DNA of 64,000 nt, taken from NCBI GenBank assembly GCA_012841145.1, contig DUVH01000012.1, positions 1-64,000 on the forward strand, in the 5' to 3' direction. Each line of letters starts with the position of its first letter. Positions within the stretch are counted from its first letter, which is position 1. Source of the stretch: Clostridiaceae bacterium. GTDB lineage: Bacteria; Bacillota; Clostridia; Saccharofermentanales; DTU023. Positions 55,940-64,000 of the stretch are shown piece after piece. The position numbers were made by a program, and so were the translations under genes. The notes under the pieces are model-generated. The model saw nothing but the letters and a program-made list of their open reading frames with translations. It ran no database searches and had not been told where the DNA came from.

Positions 55940-57180
55940 GGCCCGAAAAACCCGACCGGATGGATAACATTTTCACGCTTGATGTCGTGTTCCGTCAGCG
56001 TTCGGTCGACAAGCGAGATGCCGCGCCGTACGGAAAGTCCCCCGTATCGACCTCTCAGATCGTCAATCGTCTCCTCGAGGCGGAGCATCGCCTCGCGCTT
56101 TACTTCCCGTGCGAGATAGGACTGCTGTTTCAGGCGGGAGATCGGTATGAGATTGCAGGCGCGGACGCCGAGACTTCGAATCTTCTGACCGCGCTCGAAA
56201 TGTTCCAAGATGAGTTCTGTCGCCGCGGGCGCGATCTCGGAACACAGCTGCGTCGGGAACGGAAGGGGCGCCTGTCGCTCAAAATTGTACAGCTGATAGT
56301 CGCGCATGCTGATCTGAATCGTCCGTGCGGCCATGCCGGCGTCGCGCAGGCGACTTGTCACCGACTCGGACAACATATAAGTGACGGCTTTGATCTCCTG
56401 TTCCGTGTAAAGATCGTGGTGCGTGGTGAGAGAATTGCCGACTGACTTTACGGTGTTCTCCCGCTCCGTCTCCGCGACGGGCGTTTCATCGAGACCGGTT
56501 GCGAACGCATGAAGATTCAAACCGACAACGCCGAAAACGGAGCGAAGATATGTCGGCCCCAAGGCGGCAAGCTGACCGATGGTGCGAACGCCGATACGGC
56601 GCAATTTATGCGCCGTCGCCCGACCGACATAAATAAGATCCTCAACGGGAAGCGGATAGACGACATCGAGATAATTATCGCGCGTAATGGCGGTGACGGC
56701 GTCCGGCTTTCTCAGATCGCTTCCGAGTTTTGCGTAGATCTTGTTCCAGCTGACACCGATGCTGACGGTCAGTCCGAGTTCCTCTTTGACTCGCCGGCGC
56801 AATTCTTCGGCAACGTCGAGGCCGTCATCGCGAGGACAGCCGGTGAGATCGAGCCAACACTCATCGATGCCGAAAGGTTCAACACGATCGGTGTATTCGC
56901 AGTACATTTTACGTGCCAGACGGCTGTAATAAAGATAACGGGCATAATCGGGCGGAACAAGGATCAAATCGGGACACTTCTGCTTCGCCTCCCAAATCGT
57001 TTCAGCCGTTTTGACGCCCGCATTTTTTGCGATGTGGTTCTTCGCCAGAATGATCCCGTGACGATTTACAGGATCGCCGGCAACGGCACACGGAACATCT
57101 CTCAGCGCCGGATATCGCAACATCTCCACGCTGGCGTAAAAAGAATTCTGATCCACATGTAAAATAACACGATCCGCCAC
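55936..57180 (-). CDS. Y-family DNA polymerase (DinB/UmuC-like)
   Basis: Error-prone translesion polymerase of about 414 residues. Catalytic motifs: HVDQNSFYASVE (first Asp; Gln replaces the usual Met), FGIDECWLDLTG (Asp-Glu pair), and KLGSDLRKPDAV. The helix-hairpin-helix thumb and little-finger domain follow. It is closest in style to the Bacillota DinB/UvrX group. Start: ATG at 57207 is in frame, but GAGGAGG fits the GTG at 57180 (alternatives noted). It is bracketed by two small paralogous genes behind a LexA-type promoter, so SOS-induced. Confidence 0.92.
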   Translation of the reverse strand: MADRVILHVDQNSFYASVEMLRYPALRDVPCAVAGDPVNRHGIILAKNHIAKNAGVKTAETIWEAKQKCPDLILVPPDYARYLYYSRLARKMYCEYTDRVEPFGIDECWLDLTGCPRDDGLDVAEELRRRVKEELGLTVSIGVSWNKIYAKLGSDLRKPDAVTAITRDNYLDVVYPLPVEDLIYVGRATAHKLRRIGVRTIGQLAALGPTYLRSVFGVVGLNLHAFATGLDETPVAETERENTVKSVGNSLTTHHDLYTEQEIKAVTYMLSESVTSRLRDAGMAARTIQISMRDYQLYNFERQAPLPFPTQLCSEIAPAATELILEHFERGQKIRSLGVRACNLIPISRLKQQSYLAREVKREAMLRLEETIDDLRGRYGGLSVRRGISLVDRTLTEHDIKRENVIHPVGFFGP

Positions 57181-57190
57181 CGCGCACACT

Positions 57191-57276
57191 CCTCCTCTCA
57201 CCCACATCGAATCACGATTACTCCCGAAGGCAAGCCTGAATGATCTTTCAGTTTCCTTCTTTCACCCACATCCGAA
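57191..57276. repeat. Imperfect direct repeat covering the polymerase translation start
   Basis: CCTCCTCTCACCCACATC (from 57191) recurs as CCTTCTTTCACCCACATC (from 57255), both followed by GAA after zero or one base. In minus-strand terms each copy is ATGTGGGTGA followed by a purine-rich ribosome-site-like stretch. The upstream copy opens a frame of only seven codons. A local duplication about 64 bases apart. Confidence 0.5.
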
Positions 57277-57335
57277 CACCGACTGTTTCCGAAATCGAGC
57301 TTGACGATCTTGCGCTTCCTTACTCATCTATCTCA

Positions 57336-57593
57336 TCAAGCGGCCGGTTCACACCACCAGCGATAGGACGACGCGTCGTAGAACAGCTTCATCGGCATGC
57401 CTTCGACCATGCAGAGAAAACGCCAAGCGTCCGATCCGTCTTTTGCGAGATTGTAGAGCGGCGTCACGAGCCGGCGATCGACGGGAATGGCCATCCCGTC
57501 GTCAAGGCGGATCTCAACGGGGAACAAATCTCCCTCCGGACTGAACTCCGCGATTACCGTGATGTAAAGTCGCTTTGTGTTGTATTCAAACAT
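57336..57593 (-). CDS. Small first protein of the SOS operon, paralogue of the 102-residue protein
   Basis: 85 residues. Core RLDDGMAIPVDRR ... GSDAWRFLCMVEGMPMKLFYDAS ... RWWCEP parallels the protein at 55631-55939. Start: TTGGAGGTAAGACGG precedes the ATG at 57593; the TTG within that site also opens the frame but is part of the ribosome site. Directly downstream of two LexA boxes. 155 bases separate it from the polymerase, including the direct repeat. No known domain recognised. Confidence 0.7.
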   Translation of the reverse strand: MFEYNTKRLYITVIAEFSPEGDLFPVEIRLDDGMAIPVDRRLVTPLYNLAKDGSDAWRFLCMVEGMPMKLFYDASSYRWWCEPAA

Positions 57594-57610
57594 CCGTCTT
57601 ACCTCCAAGC

Positions 57611-57624
57611 AGAACGATTGTTCT
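57611..57624. promoter_or_regulatory. LexA (DinR) box 1
   Basis: AGAACGATTGTTCT, a perfect GAAC-N4-GTTC palindrome. It lies 6-19 bases downstream of the predicted -10 box of the small-protein/polymerase operon, around the transcription start. Confidence 0.75.
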
Positions 57625-57629
57625 ATTTA

Positions 57630-57658
57630 AGAGTATCACGAACGTTTGTTCGTTACAA
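57630..57658 (-). promoter_or_regulatory. SOS promoter of the polymerase operon
   Basis: Minus-strand TTGTAA (57653-57658), 17-base spacer, TACTCT (57630-57635). LexA box 2 fills the spacer and box 1 lies just downstream, so repressor binding would block polymerase directly. Confidence 0.65.
57639..57652. promoter_or_regulatory. LexA (DinR) box 2
   Basis: CGAACGTTTGTTCG matches the Bacillus-type consensus CGAACN4GTTCG at every fixed position. Centre-to-centre distance to box 1 is 28 bases. Confidence 0.85.
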
Positions 57659-57943
57659 GCACAAAAAAATAGCGCAACATGACGTTCGCTTGACAAACAG
57701 ATGACAGGTGAGCGGACGAGACTCCGCCAAGACGCCGATCACCTGCTCAATCACAACGCGTTCGTCATCGGACAACGGTTTGAAATCGCGCATCGTCCGG
57801 ATGTTGTCGAGGAGCTGTTCCTCATTGCTCATGCCGCTCAAGACGTAATCAACTTCCGGTTGATCCGTCAGGATTGTATTCAGAACCTCCGCTGAATCAT
57901 GGAAAGAAAGGCCGCTCTCCATAAAAAGATCGACCATTTTCAT
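57653..57943 (-). pseudogene. Aldo/keto reductase C-terminal remnant
   Basis: 96-codon frame whose middle (VDYVLSGMSNEEQLLDNIR ... FKPLSDDERVVIEQV) matches the C-terminal helices of iron-sulfur aldo/keto reductases. The N-terminal barrel (about 250 residues) and the C-terminal cysteine cluster are missing; the last residues are nonsense and run into LexA box 2. It reads like the leftover of a gene cut from both sides, with the SOS cassette abutting its 3' end. Confidence 0.7.
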
Positions 57944-58026
57944 AAAACGAAATTACCTGCGACAAGACAGCATACATCATCCGTTTATGAGACAATAGTA
58001 ACAATTACTCACGGGGAGTCGAGTCG

Positions 58027-59112
58027 ATGTTAAGGAAAAAGACGTTTCGTACATACGAAGAACAGATCGACTTTTTGAGAAGTCGCGGCATTGTGATTGA
58101 GGATGAAAAGGAAGCTGTCGAGGCGTTGAGCACGTATTCTTACTATTCGCTCGTCAACCTCAACAAGCATCTCTACGGGGGATTGAAGGAGAGACAGTTC
58201 ATCGGCAATCCGTCACTTCTCGATCTGCAGCTCGCTCACATGCTGAACATGAGTTTCTATCAAGTTGTCCTCAAGGGCATCCTTTACATCGAGGCGTCAT
58301 TCAAGACGAAACTTGCGTATTTGATCTCTCGAAAATATGGCGTGATGAGTCGCGATGACATCAGCGATCCGAACAATAATTTTCTGTATCGCGGTTACTA
58401 CATTGACTCTCACCCCGGCTCGACGAATGTATTGCGATCGCTTGCGGGGAAGCTCCGCTATCTCCAGTCCGATAAAGATAATGATTCATACTCACGTCAC
58501 TTTCTGCTCTCCAACCGTCAGCTCCCGCCGTGGATTTTTATCCATGACGTTGAATTCGGGATCGCGATTCAGTGGTATAACATCCTGCGCGAACAGGACA
58601 AAAACGAAATCTGTGAGCAGATGATCTGGGGACAAACCGGCCGCAAGCCCCAAGAAATGTCGATTGAAAAGGCAAAGGTATTTCTTTCGGATGCTTTACA
58701 AATACTGAGAGAGTACAGAAACACGATCGCACACGGTCAACGCGTGTTTGCGAGCGAAATTGAAAGCTCGCTCACCGAAGAGGAGCTGTTCATGCTGCTT
58801 CCAGACGGTGTGTTGACAAAGCAAGAATTCGATGACGGCATCGGAACAAATGACCCCTACGCCTGCCTGCTTTCAATCGTGATGTTGATTCATGACCCCA
58901 TTTTGATGATGAGTTTTCTTACTGAGCTTCAATCGCAGTTAAATTTCGCCCGAATGATGCAATCGTCCGTGTCTTCCGAAACGAAACAACCGTCTGAAAT
59001 TCTCGGAATTCCGCCCTTCACGATGGAACGGCTGATCGATCTGAGCCACCAGCGCTTCGGAGATGTCTCTCGCTACTATTTCGATCTGAACAAACGCGCC
59101 GAATTATCCTAA
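58027..59112 (+). CDS. Abi family (AbiD/AbiF, Abi_2) abortive-infection protein
   Basis: 361 residues. Family pattern: EEQIDFLRSRGIVI near the N-terminus, YSYYSLVNLNKHLY, PPWIFIHDVEFG in the middle, and LREYRNTIAHGQRV at about residue 240. The last is an R-x4-H HEPN ribonuclease motif (RNTIAH). Such proteins stop phage growth by killing or arresting the infected cell, usually by RNA cleavage; activity here is inferred. Ribosome site GGGGAG. It overlaps the 3' end of the ZIP transporter gene on the other strand by 9 bases. Solitary, with no antitoxin seen next to it. Confidence 0.85.
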   Translation: MLRKKTFRTYEEQIDFLRSRGIVIEDEKEAVEALSTYSYYSLVNLNKHLYGGLKERQFIGNPSLLDLQLAHMLNMSFYQVVLKGILYIEASFKTKLAYLISRKYGVMSRDDISDPNNNFLYRGYYIDSHPGSTNVLRSLAGKLRYLQSDKDNDSYSRHFLLSNRQLPPWIFIHDVEFGIAIQWYNILREQDKNEICEQMIWGQTGRKPQEMSIEKAKVFLSDALQILREYRNTIAHGQRVFASEIESSLTEEELFMLLPDGVLTKQEFDDGIGTNDPYACLLSIVMLIHDPILMMSFLTELQSQLNFARMMQSSVSSETKQPSEILGIPPFTMERLIDLSHQRFGDVSRYYFDLNKRAELS

Positions 59113-59868
59113 TACGATATCCATGACCATCATGATGACGAAACCGATGATCAGGGCGTATGTCGCCGTCCTCTCATTGCCGCCGCTGTGTGTCTCCGGT
59201 ATAACCTCGTCGGCGATGACAAAGAGCATGGCGCCGGCGGCGACAGCTAAAATAAACGGGAGCGCCGGGCTGAACAGCTTGACAAGTCCATACCCTAACA
59301 GCGCACCGGCAGGCTCGATTAAGCCTGTCAGAAACGCAACCCAGTACGCTTTTCCGACGCTGTAGTTTTCACGTAACAGAGAAAAGGCGACGGCAAGTCC
59401 CTCCGGCATATTCTGAAGACCGATACCGACGGCGACAGGGATCCCGTGCGATAGATTCCCCGAACCGAAAGCAACCCCCACAGCCATACCTTCGGGGAAG
59501 TTATGAATCGCGATCGCGATGATGAAAAGCCAGATCTTTTTGAGCGATTCTGTCGGAACGCCCTCATGGTGCTTGTTGATCAAGTGCTCATGCGGGGCGA
59601 ACCGGTCGATTAAATCAATGATCACAGCTCCGACAATAATACCCGCTGCCGTGATCAGGACGGCTTTAATCGTTCCGCCTCCAAATTCAATGCTGGGAAG
59701 GATAAGAGAGAAGCAAGTCGCGGCCAGCATAACGCCCGCCGCAAACCCGAGCATCGCATCGAGCCATTTCCTTGAGACGTCTCTCGTAAAAAGAGCCGGT
59801 ATCGCACCGACACCGGTCATGAGACCGGGCAAAACGAGTCCCGCAGCTATAACCCAAAAGTTCGGCAT
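59104..59868 (-). CDS. ZIP-family divalent metal transporter
   Basis: Eight-span importer, probably zinc. 254 residues from the chosen start. Metal-path motifs HNFPEGMAVG and QNMPEGLAVA in spans 4 and 5, and a histidine-rich cytoplasmic loop between spans 3 and 4 (HEHLINKHHEG). Start: GGGGTG before the ATG at 59868; the frame runs open 66 bases further without a site. Not obviously in an operon with comF. Confidence 0.9.
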   Translation of the reverse strand: MPNFWVIAAGLVLPGLMTGVGAIPALFTRDVSRKWLDAMLGFAAGVMLAATCFSLILPSIEFGGGTIKAVLITAAGIIVGAVIIDLIDRFAPHEHLINKHHEGVPTESLKKIWLFIIAIAIHNFPEGMAVGVAFGSGNLSHGIPVAVGIGLQNMPEGLAVAFSLLRENYSVGKAYWVAFLTGLIEPAGALLGYGLVKLFSPALPFILAVAAGAMLFVIADEVIPETHSGGNERTATYALIIGFVIMMVMDIVLG

Positions 59869-59943
59869 TTCTTGACACCCCGTATGCAATAGTCGACTTA
59901 TTCTATCACGCAATCTATTGTGAAGCCGCATCAAATCCTTTTG

Positions 59944-60705
59944 TCAGGAAAGTGATGACCAGACGTCAAGAGCCTCGCAAAAACCGCGATACTTCTCCTT
60001 GTCGGACGAGGCGACCAGACAGACGACGTCAATCCCCGCTTTGTCGAGCGGTTTCGCCGCGGCGGAGAGTGTCGCGCCGGTCGTCAACACATCATCGACG
60101 AGAAGCACTTTGCGACCGCGCAGCTCTCCGATCAGGGGCGACCTTTTTCTGAGCTTGAACGCATCGGCAAGATGCCGGTGACGCTCCTGAACCGATCGGC
60201 TTTCGCTTTGGCGATCGGTGTCAACATCTCGGTAGAGCATCACGTCAACGACCGAGACCCCCGCTTCCCTTGCAATCACATCGGCCAGCAGCGCAGCCTG
60301 GTTATAGCCTCTTTCCAGCAATCGCCTCTCGTGTAATGGCACGGGAATAACGGCATCGACTTCTATCCGGTTGCGCACCATCGTCGCATACATGAACGGC
60401 GCAATCGCCTCCGCTCTGTCGATACGTTCGGAAAACTTCATCGAGACCATCATCTTTCGCAAGGGATCGCGATAATAGAACGTCGCGAAGAGGGGCCATG
60501 GATGATCCCATGACAGCCGTTCCCGCTCCATTCGGTATGGAAGAACGGAGAGGCAGTCGCGGCAGACTAAAGGTGACGGTAGCGGCGGTTGAACGGGTCG
60601 ATCACAGACGGCGCAATACGGGTGATAATAAAAATCGATAAACCGTTGACGCAGGTAATCACCGGCTTGTCCGCCCGGAAGTCTGCCCGACCGCCATTTA
60701 CCCAT
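59944..60705 (-). CDS. comF: ComF family protein (phosphoribosyltransferase-like)
   Basis: 253 residues. N-terminal zinc-ribbon cysteines 31, 34, 48 and 51 (CAVC, CRDC), then a type I phosphoribosyltransferase domain with the PRPP motif VLLVDDVLTTGATL near residues 205-218. In competent bacteria ComF helps take single-stranded DNA into the cytoplasm; in others its role is unclear. The start overlaps the recD2 stop by 8 bases, so the two DNA-related genes are coupled. Confidence 0.93.
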   Translation of the reverse strand: MGKWRSGRLPGGQAGDYLRQRFIDFYYHPYCAVCDRPVQPPLPSPLVCRDCLSVLPYRMERERLSWDHPWPLFATFYYRDPLRKMMVSMKFSERIDRAEAIAPFMYATMVRNRIEVDAVIPVPLHERRLLERGYNQAALLADVIAREAGVSVVDVMLYRDVDTDRQSESRSVQERHRHLADAFKLRKRSPLIGELRGRKVLLVDDVLTTGATLSAAAKPLDKAGIDVVCLVASSDKEKYRGFCEALDVWSSLS

Positions 60706-63046
60706 TTACAGGATCACAGAGCCAATGAAGGAGCATACCGCGGCGCTCATTTGCCTCATTGTTCGCGAGCATCATCTCCAGTGTGCGCCGGCGCGTGAGG
60801 AGGAACAGTCGTTCCTTCGCGCGCGTCACGCCCGTATAGAGGAGATTGCGCGTCAGAAAAGCGGGCGCGCCGGCAGGAATGACAAGAATCTCAACAGGAT
60901 ATTCGGAGCCTTGCGATTTATGAATCGTCGTCGCATAGGCGAGGTCGATGTCATTGAGATCCTCGCCCTCGATTGTTGCGATCCTTTCATCTTCGAAAAG
61001 GATCGTTACGCTCTTCCTCGAGAGACTGATAGACTGAACAATACCCATCTCTCCGTTTACGACGCCCTGTCCCTTGATGCCCGTCCGAGGGATCATCCAC
61101 TCGAGGTCGTAGTGATTTCTCGTCTGCATCACTTTATCGCCCGACGTCAAACGATAACCGTGCGCGTCAATTGCAAAGAATTCTTCACCGCGTGAAAGTC
61201 GCTGGAGCGCGCGGTTCAGCTCGATAATACCGGCTTTGCCGCGCCTGATCGCAGACAAGACTTGGACACCGTAAATACCGTCCGTCCCGTAATGATTAGG
61301 CAACACGTCCCGACAGAGTTTCAATACGCCATCGTACATTTCCTGTTCATCAGCGCAATCGATAAAAATGAAATCCGATTCTAACGACTGGTCAAGTACG
61401 AGTTTCTCGCCTCTCAAGATTCGGTGCGCATTCGACACAATGAGCTTGTGCTCCTCCTGACGATAGATCTGAGTCAACCGCGTATGCGGAAGGAACGGAG
61501 CTAAGAGTATATCGCGCAGCACCTGCCCGGGGCCGATCGACGGGAGCTGGTCGGCATCCCCGATCAGCAAGACGCGCATGCCCGGGCGTACAGCGGACAT
61601 GAGGTGTGAAAATAAAAACAAATCGATCATGGAGCACTCGTCGACGATCAGCGTGTCGCCTTCAAGCGCTTCAGCCGTCAGCCAGAACGCGGCGTCAGGG
61701 ATATCCTCGTCTCGAACCTGCAAAGAAAGCAAACGGTGCAATGTCTGCGCGCTCATCCTGCAAACTTCTGCTAATCGCCGTGCGGCGCGTCCCGTCGGCG
61801 CCGCCAACGAGATTTCCTCACCGTGTTCCCTCAAAATCCTAGTCAAAAGTCGTACGATCGTCGTCTTCCCCGTTCCGGGCCCTCCCGTCAGCACCGAAAG
61901 CGGGCTCGTCAGAGCCATAACAATGGCGCGCGTCTGCTCATCGCCCGGTTCGAACCCCTCTTCTTGCGCCACCTGCTGAACGGCACGCTGTGCCCGCTCC
62001 ACGTCCATAAAGCGATCTCCGGGCGGAGTTACGGACGATAGGAAACGGAGACGTTGTGCGAGAGAGCGTTCGATCACCGCCACATCTGAGAGAGAGATGA
62101 GTCCCTCGGGCGAATTTTCTTCTCCTGACAATGGCTGTTCCCGTGTCGAGATGCACACAGTGCTTGCCGCTGCCGATTCCTCCTTCACGCTACGATACGA
62201 ATCACCTAAGACTCTGACGATTTTTCTTTCTTTCAGAAGGGTATCCATTGCATCATGAACTTTTTCTTCGGAGACTTTGAGTCGTTCAGACAGAAAACTC
62301 GCCACACTGTTCTCGCGAATGACCGTATTGCCATTCCGAAAGAGCGATTGGTTCATCGCGAAAAGAACAGCGCCCTTGAGTCTCGCCGGATGATCTCCTC
62401 CGAGCCCCAAGTCACTTGCAAGTCGGTCTGCCGTCTGAAAACCGATGCCCGGAACGCGTTCGGCGAGGATGAAAGGATTTTCCCTGATGAGCATCTCAGC
62501 CGCCATTCCGAAGATCGTATAGATACGGTGAATACGTGCCGGCCCGATACCGTGCGGCAACAAAAACAGCGATAGATCCTGATAGGCGCGGTCAGCCTTG
62601 AGCTGTTTGCTGAAATTCTCGGCTTTTGCCCGCCCGATGCCGCGGATCTTGGCAACGCGATCAGGATGATCGCGCATGATCGTCAGCGTATCATCACCGA
62701 AAGCTTGAACAAGTTTTCGCGCCGTCGCCTCACGTATCCCTTTAACAGCTCCTGAAGCTAAATATTTTTCAATGCGATCACTTTCGCGCGGCTCGTCCCT
62801 GCTGATCTGCTGGACGGCAATCTGCGGTCCATACGTCGGATGATCTCTCCACAATCCTTCTCCCGACACCATATCGCCCGCCATGATGTGCGGCATGACG
62901 CCGGTCACCGTCCACTCTTCGCCTTGTCCTTCAATATCCAGAATGGAATAGCCGTTTTCATCATTGCGGAAAATGACGCGCGTCACGACGCCTGAAAATG
63001 AAACAGGTTCATTATGCTTGAAGATGGACTGTTGCCGATCGCGCAT
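60698..63046 (-). CDS. recD2: RecD2-type ATP-dependent DNA helicase
   Basis: Superfamily 1B 5'-3' helicase, 782 residues, RecD-like but without RecBC. N-terminal OB-type and helix-hairpin-helix region typical of RecD2 (residues about 85-230), Walker A GGPGTGKT at about 388-395, Walker B LIVDECSMID, GDADQLPSIGPGQVL, and the C-terminal UvrD-like motif TIHKSQGSEYPVEIL. Involved in DNA repair and replication-fork handling. Overlaps comF; 26 bases after metK. Confidence 0.95.
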   Translation of the reverse strand: MRDRQQSIFKHNEPVSFSGVVTRVIFRNDENGYSILDIEGQGEEWTVTGVMPHIMAGDMVSGEGLWRDHPTYGPQIAVQQISRDEPRESDRIEKYLASGAVKGIREATARKLVQAFGDDTLTIMRDHPDRVAKIRGIGRAKAENFSKQLKADRAYQDLSLFLLPHGIGPARIHRIYTIFGMAAEMLIRENPFILAERVPGIGFQTADRLASDLGLGGDHPARLKGAVLFAMNQSLFRNGNTVIRENSVASFLSERLKVSEEKVHDAMDTLLKERKIVRVLGDSYRSVKEESAAASTVCISTREQPLSGEENSPEGLISLSDVAVIERSLAQRLRFLSSVTPPGDRFMDVERAQRAVQQVAQEEGFEPGDEQTRAIVMALTSPLSVLTGGPGTGKTTIVRLLTRILREHGEEISLAAPTGRAARRLAEVCRMSAQTLHRLLSLQVRDEDIPDAAFWLTAEALEGDTLIVDECSMIDLFLFSHLMSAVRPGMRVLLIGDADQLPSIGPGQVLRDILLAPFLPHTRLTQIYRQEEHKLIVSNAHRILRGEKLVLDQSLESDFIFIDCADEQEMYDGVLKLCRDVLPNHYGTDGIYGVQVLSAIRRGKAGIIELNRALQRLSRGEEFFAIDAHGYRLTSGDKVMQTRNHYDLEWMIPRTGIKGQGVVNGEMGIVQSISLSRKSVTILFEDERIATIEGEDLNDIDLAYATTIHKSQGSEYPVEILVIPAGAPAFLTRNLLYTGVTRAKERLFLLTRRRTLEMMLANNEANERRGMLLHWLCDPVNG

Positions 63047-63072
63047 CAGGTCTCAGCCTTTCACTTTCACTC

Positions 63073-64000
63073 TTAGAATAAGTCAACGGCGTCGAGTCGT
63101 TCCCATGGCAAATCGAGCTCCGGACGGCCGAAGTGGCCGTAATTGCTCACTTGCGCATAAATCGGCCGCAACATGTCGAAACGCTCGATGATCGCGTCGG
63201 GGCGAAGATCGAACGTCGACCGCACATGTCGACTCAAAAACTCGTCCGAAAATTTTTCGCACGTGCCATACGTCGTGACGGTCACGGAAACTGGCTGCGC
63301 GACACCGATAATGTACGCCAGCTGAACTTCACACTGCGAACAAATACCCGAGGCCACCATGTTTTTCGCGATATAGCGCGCAGCGTACGAACCCGTGCGG
63401 TCAACTTTCGTAGGGTCTTTGCCGGAAAAGGCTCCGCCTCCGTGATGGCCGAACCCGCCGTACGTATCGCAGATGATCTTGCGCCCGGTAAGGCCGGTAT
63501 CGCCCTGCGGACCGCCGATCACAAAGCGCCCGGTCGGATTGATGTAGATCTTCGTCTGACTGTCGAAAAGATCTCCGGCAAGTATCGGATAAATCACGTG
63601 ATCCTCAACCTCGTCGCGCACCTGCTCAAGCGTCGCTGCCGCATGATGCTGCGTCGAAATGACGACGGCATCGATATGTACGGGGCGATTGCCCTCGTAA
63701 CGAATCGTTACCTGCGATTTACCGTCGGGGCAAAATGACGTGGCGTGGCCGAGCTTTCGCGCTTCGGACAATTTTTGCGTAAGTCTATGCGCCAGGGTAA
63801 TCGGAAGGGGCATGAACTCCGACGTATCCGTATTCGCGAAGCCGAACATCATCCCCTGATCGCCTGCGCCCAAATGATATCCCGTTTCACCGGCTCTCTC
63901 TTCAAAGGAGAAATTAACGCCCATCGCGATATCGGCCGACTGTTCGTCAATCGATGTCAGAACGGCGCACGAGTCCGCGTCGAAGCCGAATTGGCTGCTT
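63073..64000 (-). CDS. metK: S-adenosylmethionine synthetase, 5' end beyond window
   Basis: Makes S-adenosylmethionine from methionine and ATP. About 309 C-terminal residues are visible; the N-terminus lies past the right edge. Signatures [12 protein letters not shown] (ATP motif) and [16 protein letters not shown] (P-loop-like) are present, and the C-terminal domain is complete. The frame continues to the window end ([19 protein letters not shown]). S-adenosylmethionine made here is the source of the by-products handled by the salvage block at 46-49 kb. Confidence 0.96.
   Translation of the reverse strand, partial: SSQFGFDADSCAVLTSIDEQSADIAMGVNFSFEERAGETGYHLGAGDQGMMFGFANTDTSEFMPLPITLAHRLTQKLSEARKLGHATSFCPDGKSQVTIRYEGNRPVHIDAVVISTQHHAAATLEQVRDEVEDHVIYPILAGDLFDSQTKIYINPTGRFVIGGPQGDTGLTGRKIICDTYGGFGHHGGGAFSGKDPTKVDRTGSYAARYIAKNMVASGICSQCEVQLAYIIGVAQPVSVTVTTYGTCEKFSDEFLSRHVRSTFDLRPDAIIERFDMLRPIYAQVSNYGHFGRPELDLPWERLDAVDLF

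Overview
The window looks like chromosomal DNA of an anaerobic Bacillota, probably a Clostridia-type organism of roughly 50 percent GC. The support is a YidC without the large Gram-negative periplasmic domain, Mini-ribonuclease III beside cysS and rlmB, Bacillus-type LexA boxes, a KtrAB-like potassium system, NuoE/NuoF-type diaphorase subunits of the kind paired with bifurcating hydrogenases or formate dehydrogenases, and lipoprotein-type secreted proteins. I cannot name a species.

Layout. 1-6.8 kb (minus): a large secreted subtilisin-family protease running off the left edge, with a terminator-like hairpin in its leader, then a PrcB_C-like protein, a 41-residue membrane protein and oligoendopeptidase F. 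6.9-16.9 kb (minus): gyrA, then the conserved origin-type cluster rsmG, mnmG, mnmE, jag, yidC, yidD, rnpA, rpmH. dnaA is not beside rpmH; folD, a small kinase-like protein and clpX-clpP-tig follow. 22.6-29.4 kb (plus): a K+/H+ antiporter, lon, an AI-2E-type permease and nagA. 29.5-36.5 kb: ktrA/ktrB (minus), a GPH sugar symporter overlapping a GH13 glucosidase with an extra N-terminal domain (plus), and a lipoprotein serpin (minus). 36.8-40.2 kb (plus): a NuoE-NuoF-truncated NuoG/FdhA electron-transfer operon. 40.2-41.7 kb (minus): phosphatidylethanolamine synthesis (pssA-psd). 41.8-46.1 kb (plus): a long structured leader RNA, then cysS-mrnC-rlmB and an unknown lipoprotein.

46.3-55.3 kb (plus) is an eight-gene nucleoside and S-adenosylmethionine by-product salvage block (PNP, MtnA-like isomerase, SAH/SIH hydrolase, BMP lipoprotein, DeoD, ABC transporter). 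Its codon choice differs from the flanks: GCC/ACC/TCC/CTG rather than GCG/ACG/TCG/CTC. It ends at a tRNA-Arg(ACG) gene. Its upstream region is homologous to the upstream region of the K+/H+ antiporter at 22.5 kb, which suggests a junction or a shared control element.

55.6-59.1 kb is a small accessory zone. It has an SOS operon, with a Y-family polymerase bracketed by two paralogous small proteins and driven by a promoter with two LexA boxes. It also has an aldo/keto reductase remnant and an Abi/HEPN defence protein. 59.1-64 kb (minus): a ZIP metal transporter, comF, recD2 and the 3' part of metK.

Most worth a second look: the tandem-LexA-box cassette with paired small proteins; the roughly 170-nt RNA before cysS with a long closing helix; the salvage island and its duplicated upstream element; the FdhA-like protein that stops before its catalytic domain; glutamine at the GyrA quinolone position; and three genes whose -10 box lies exactly six bases from the start codon, as in leaderless mRNAs.
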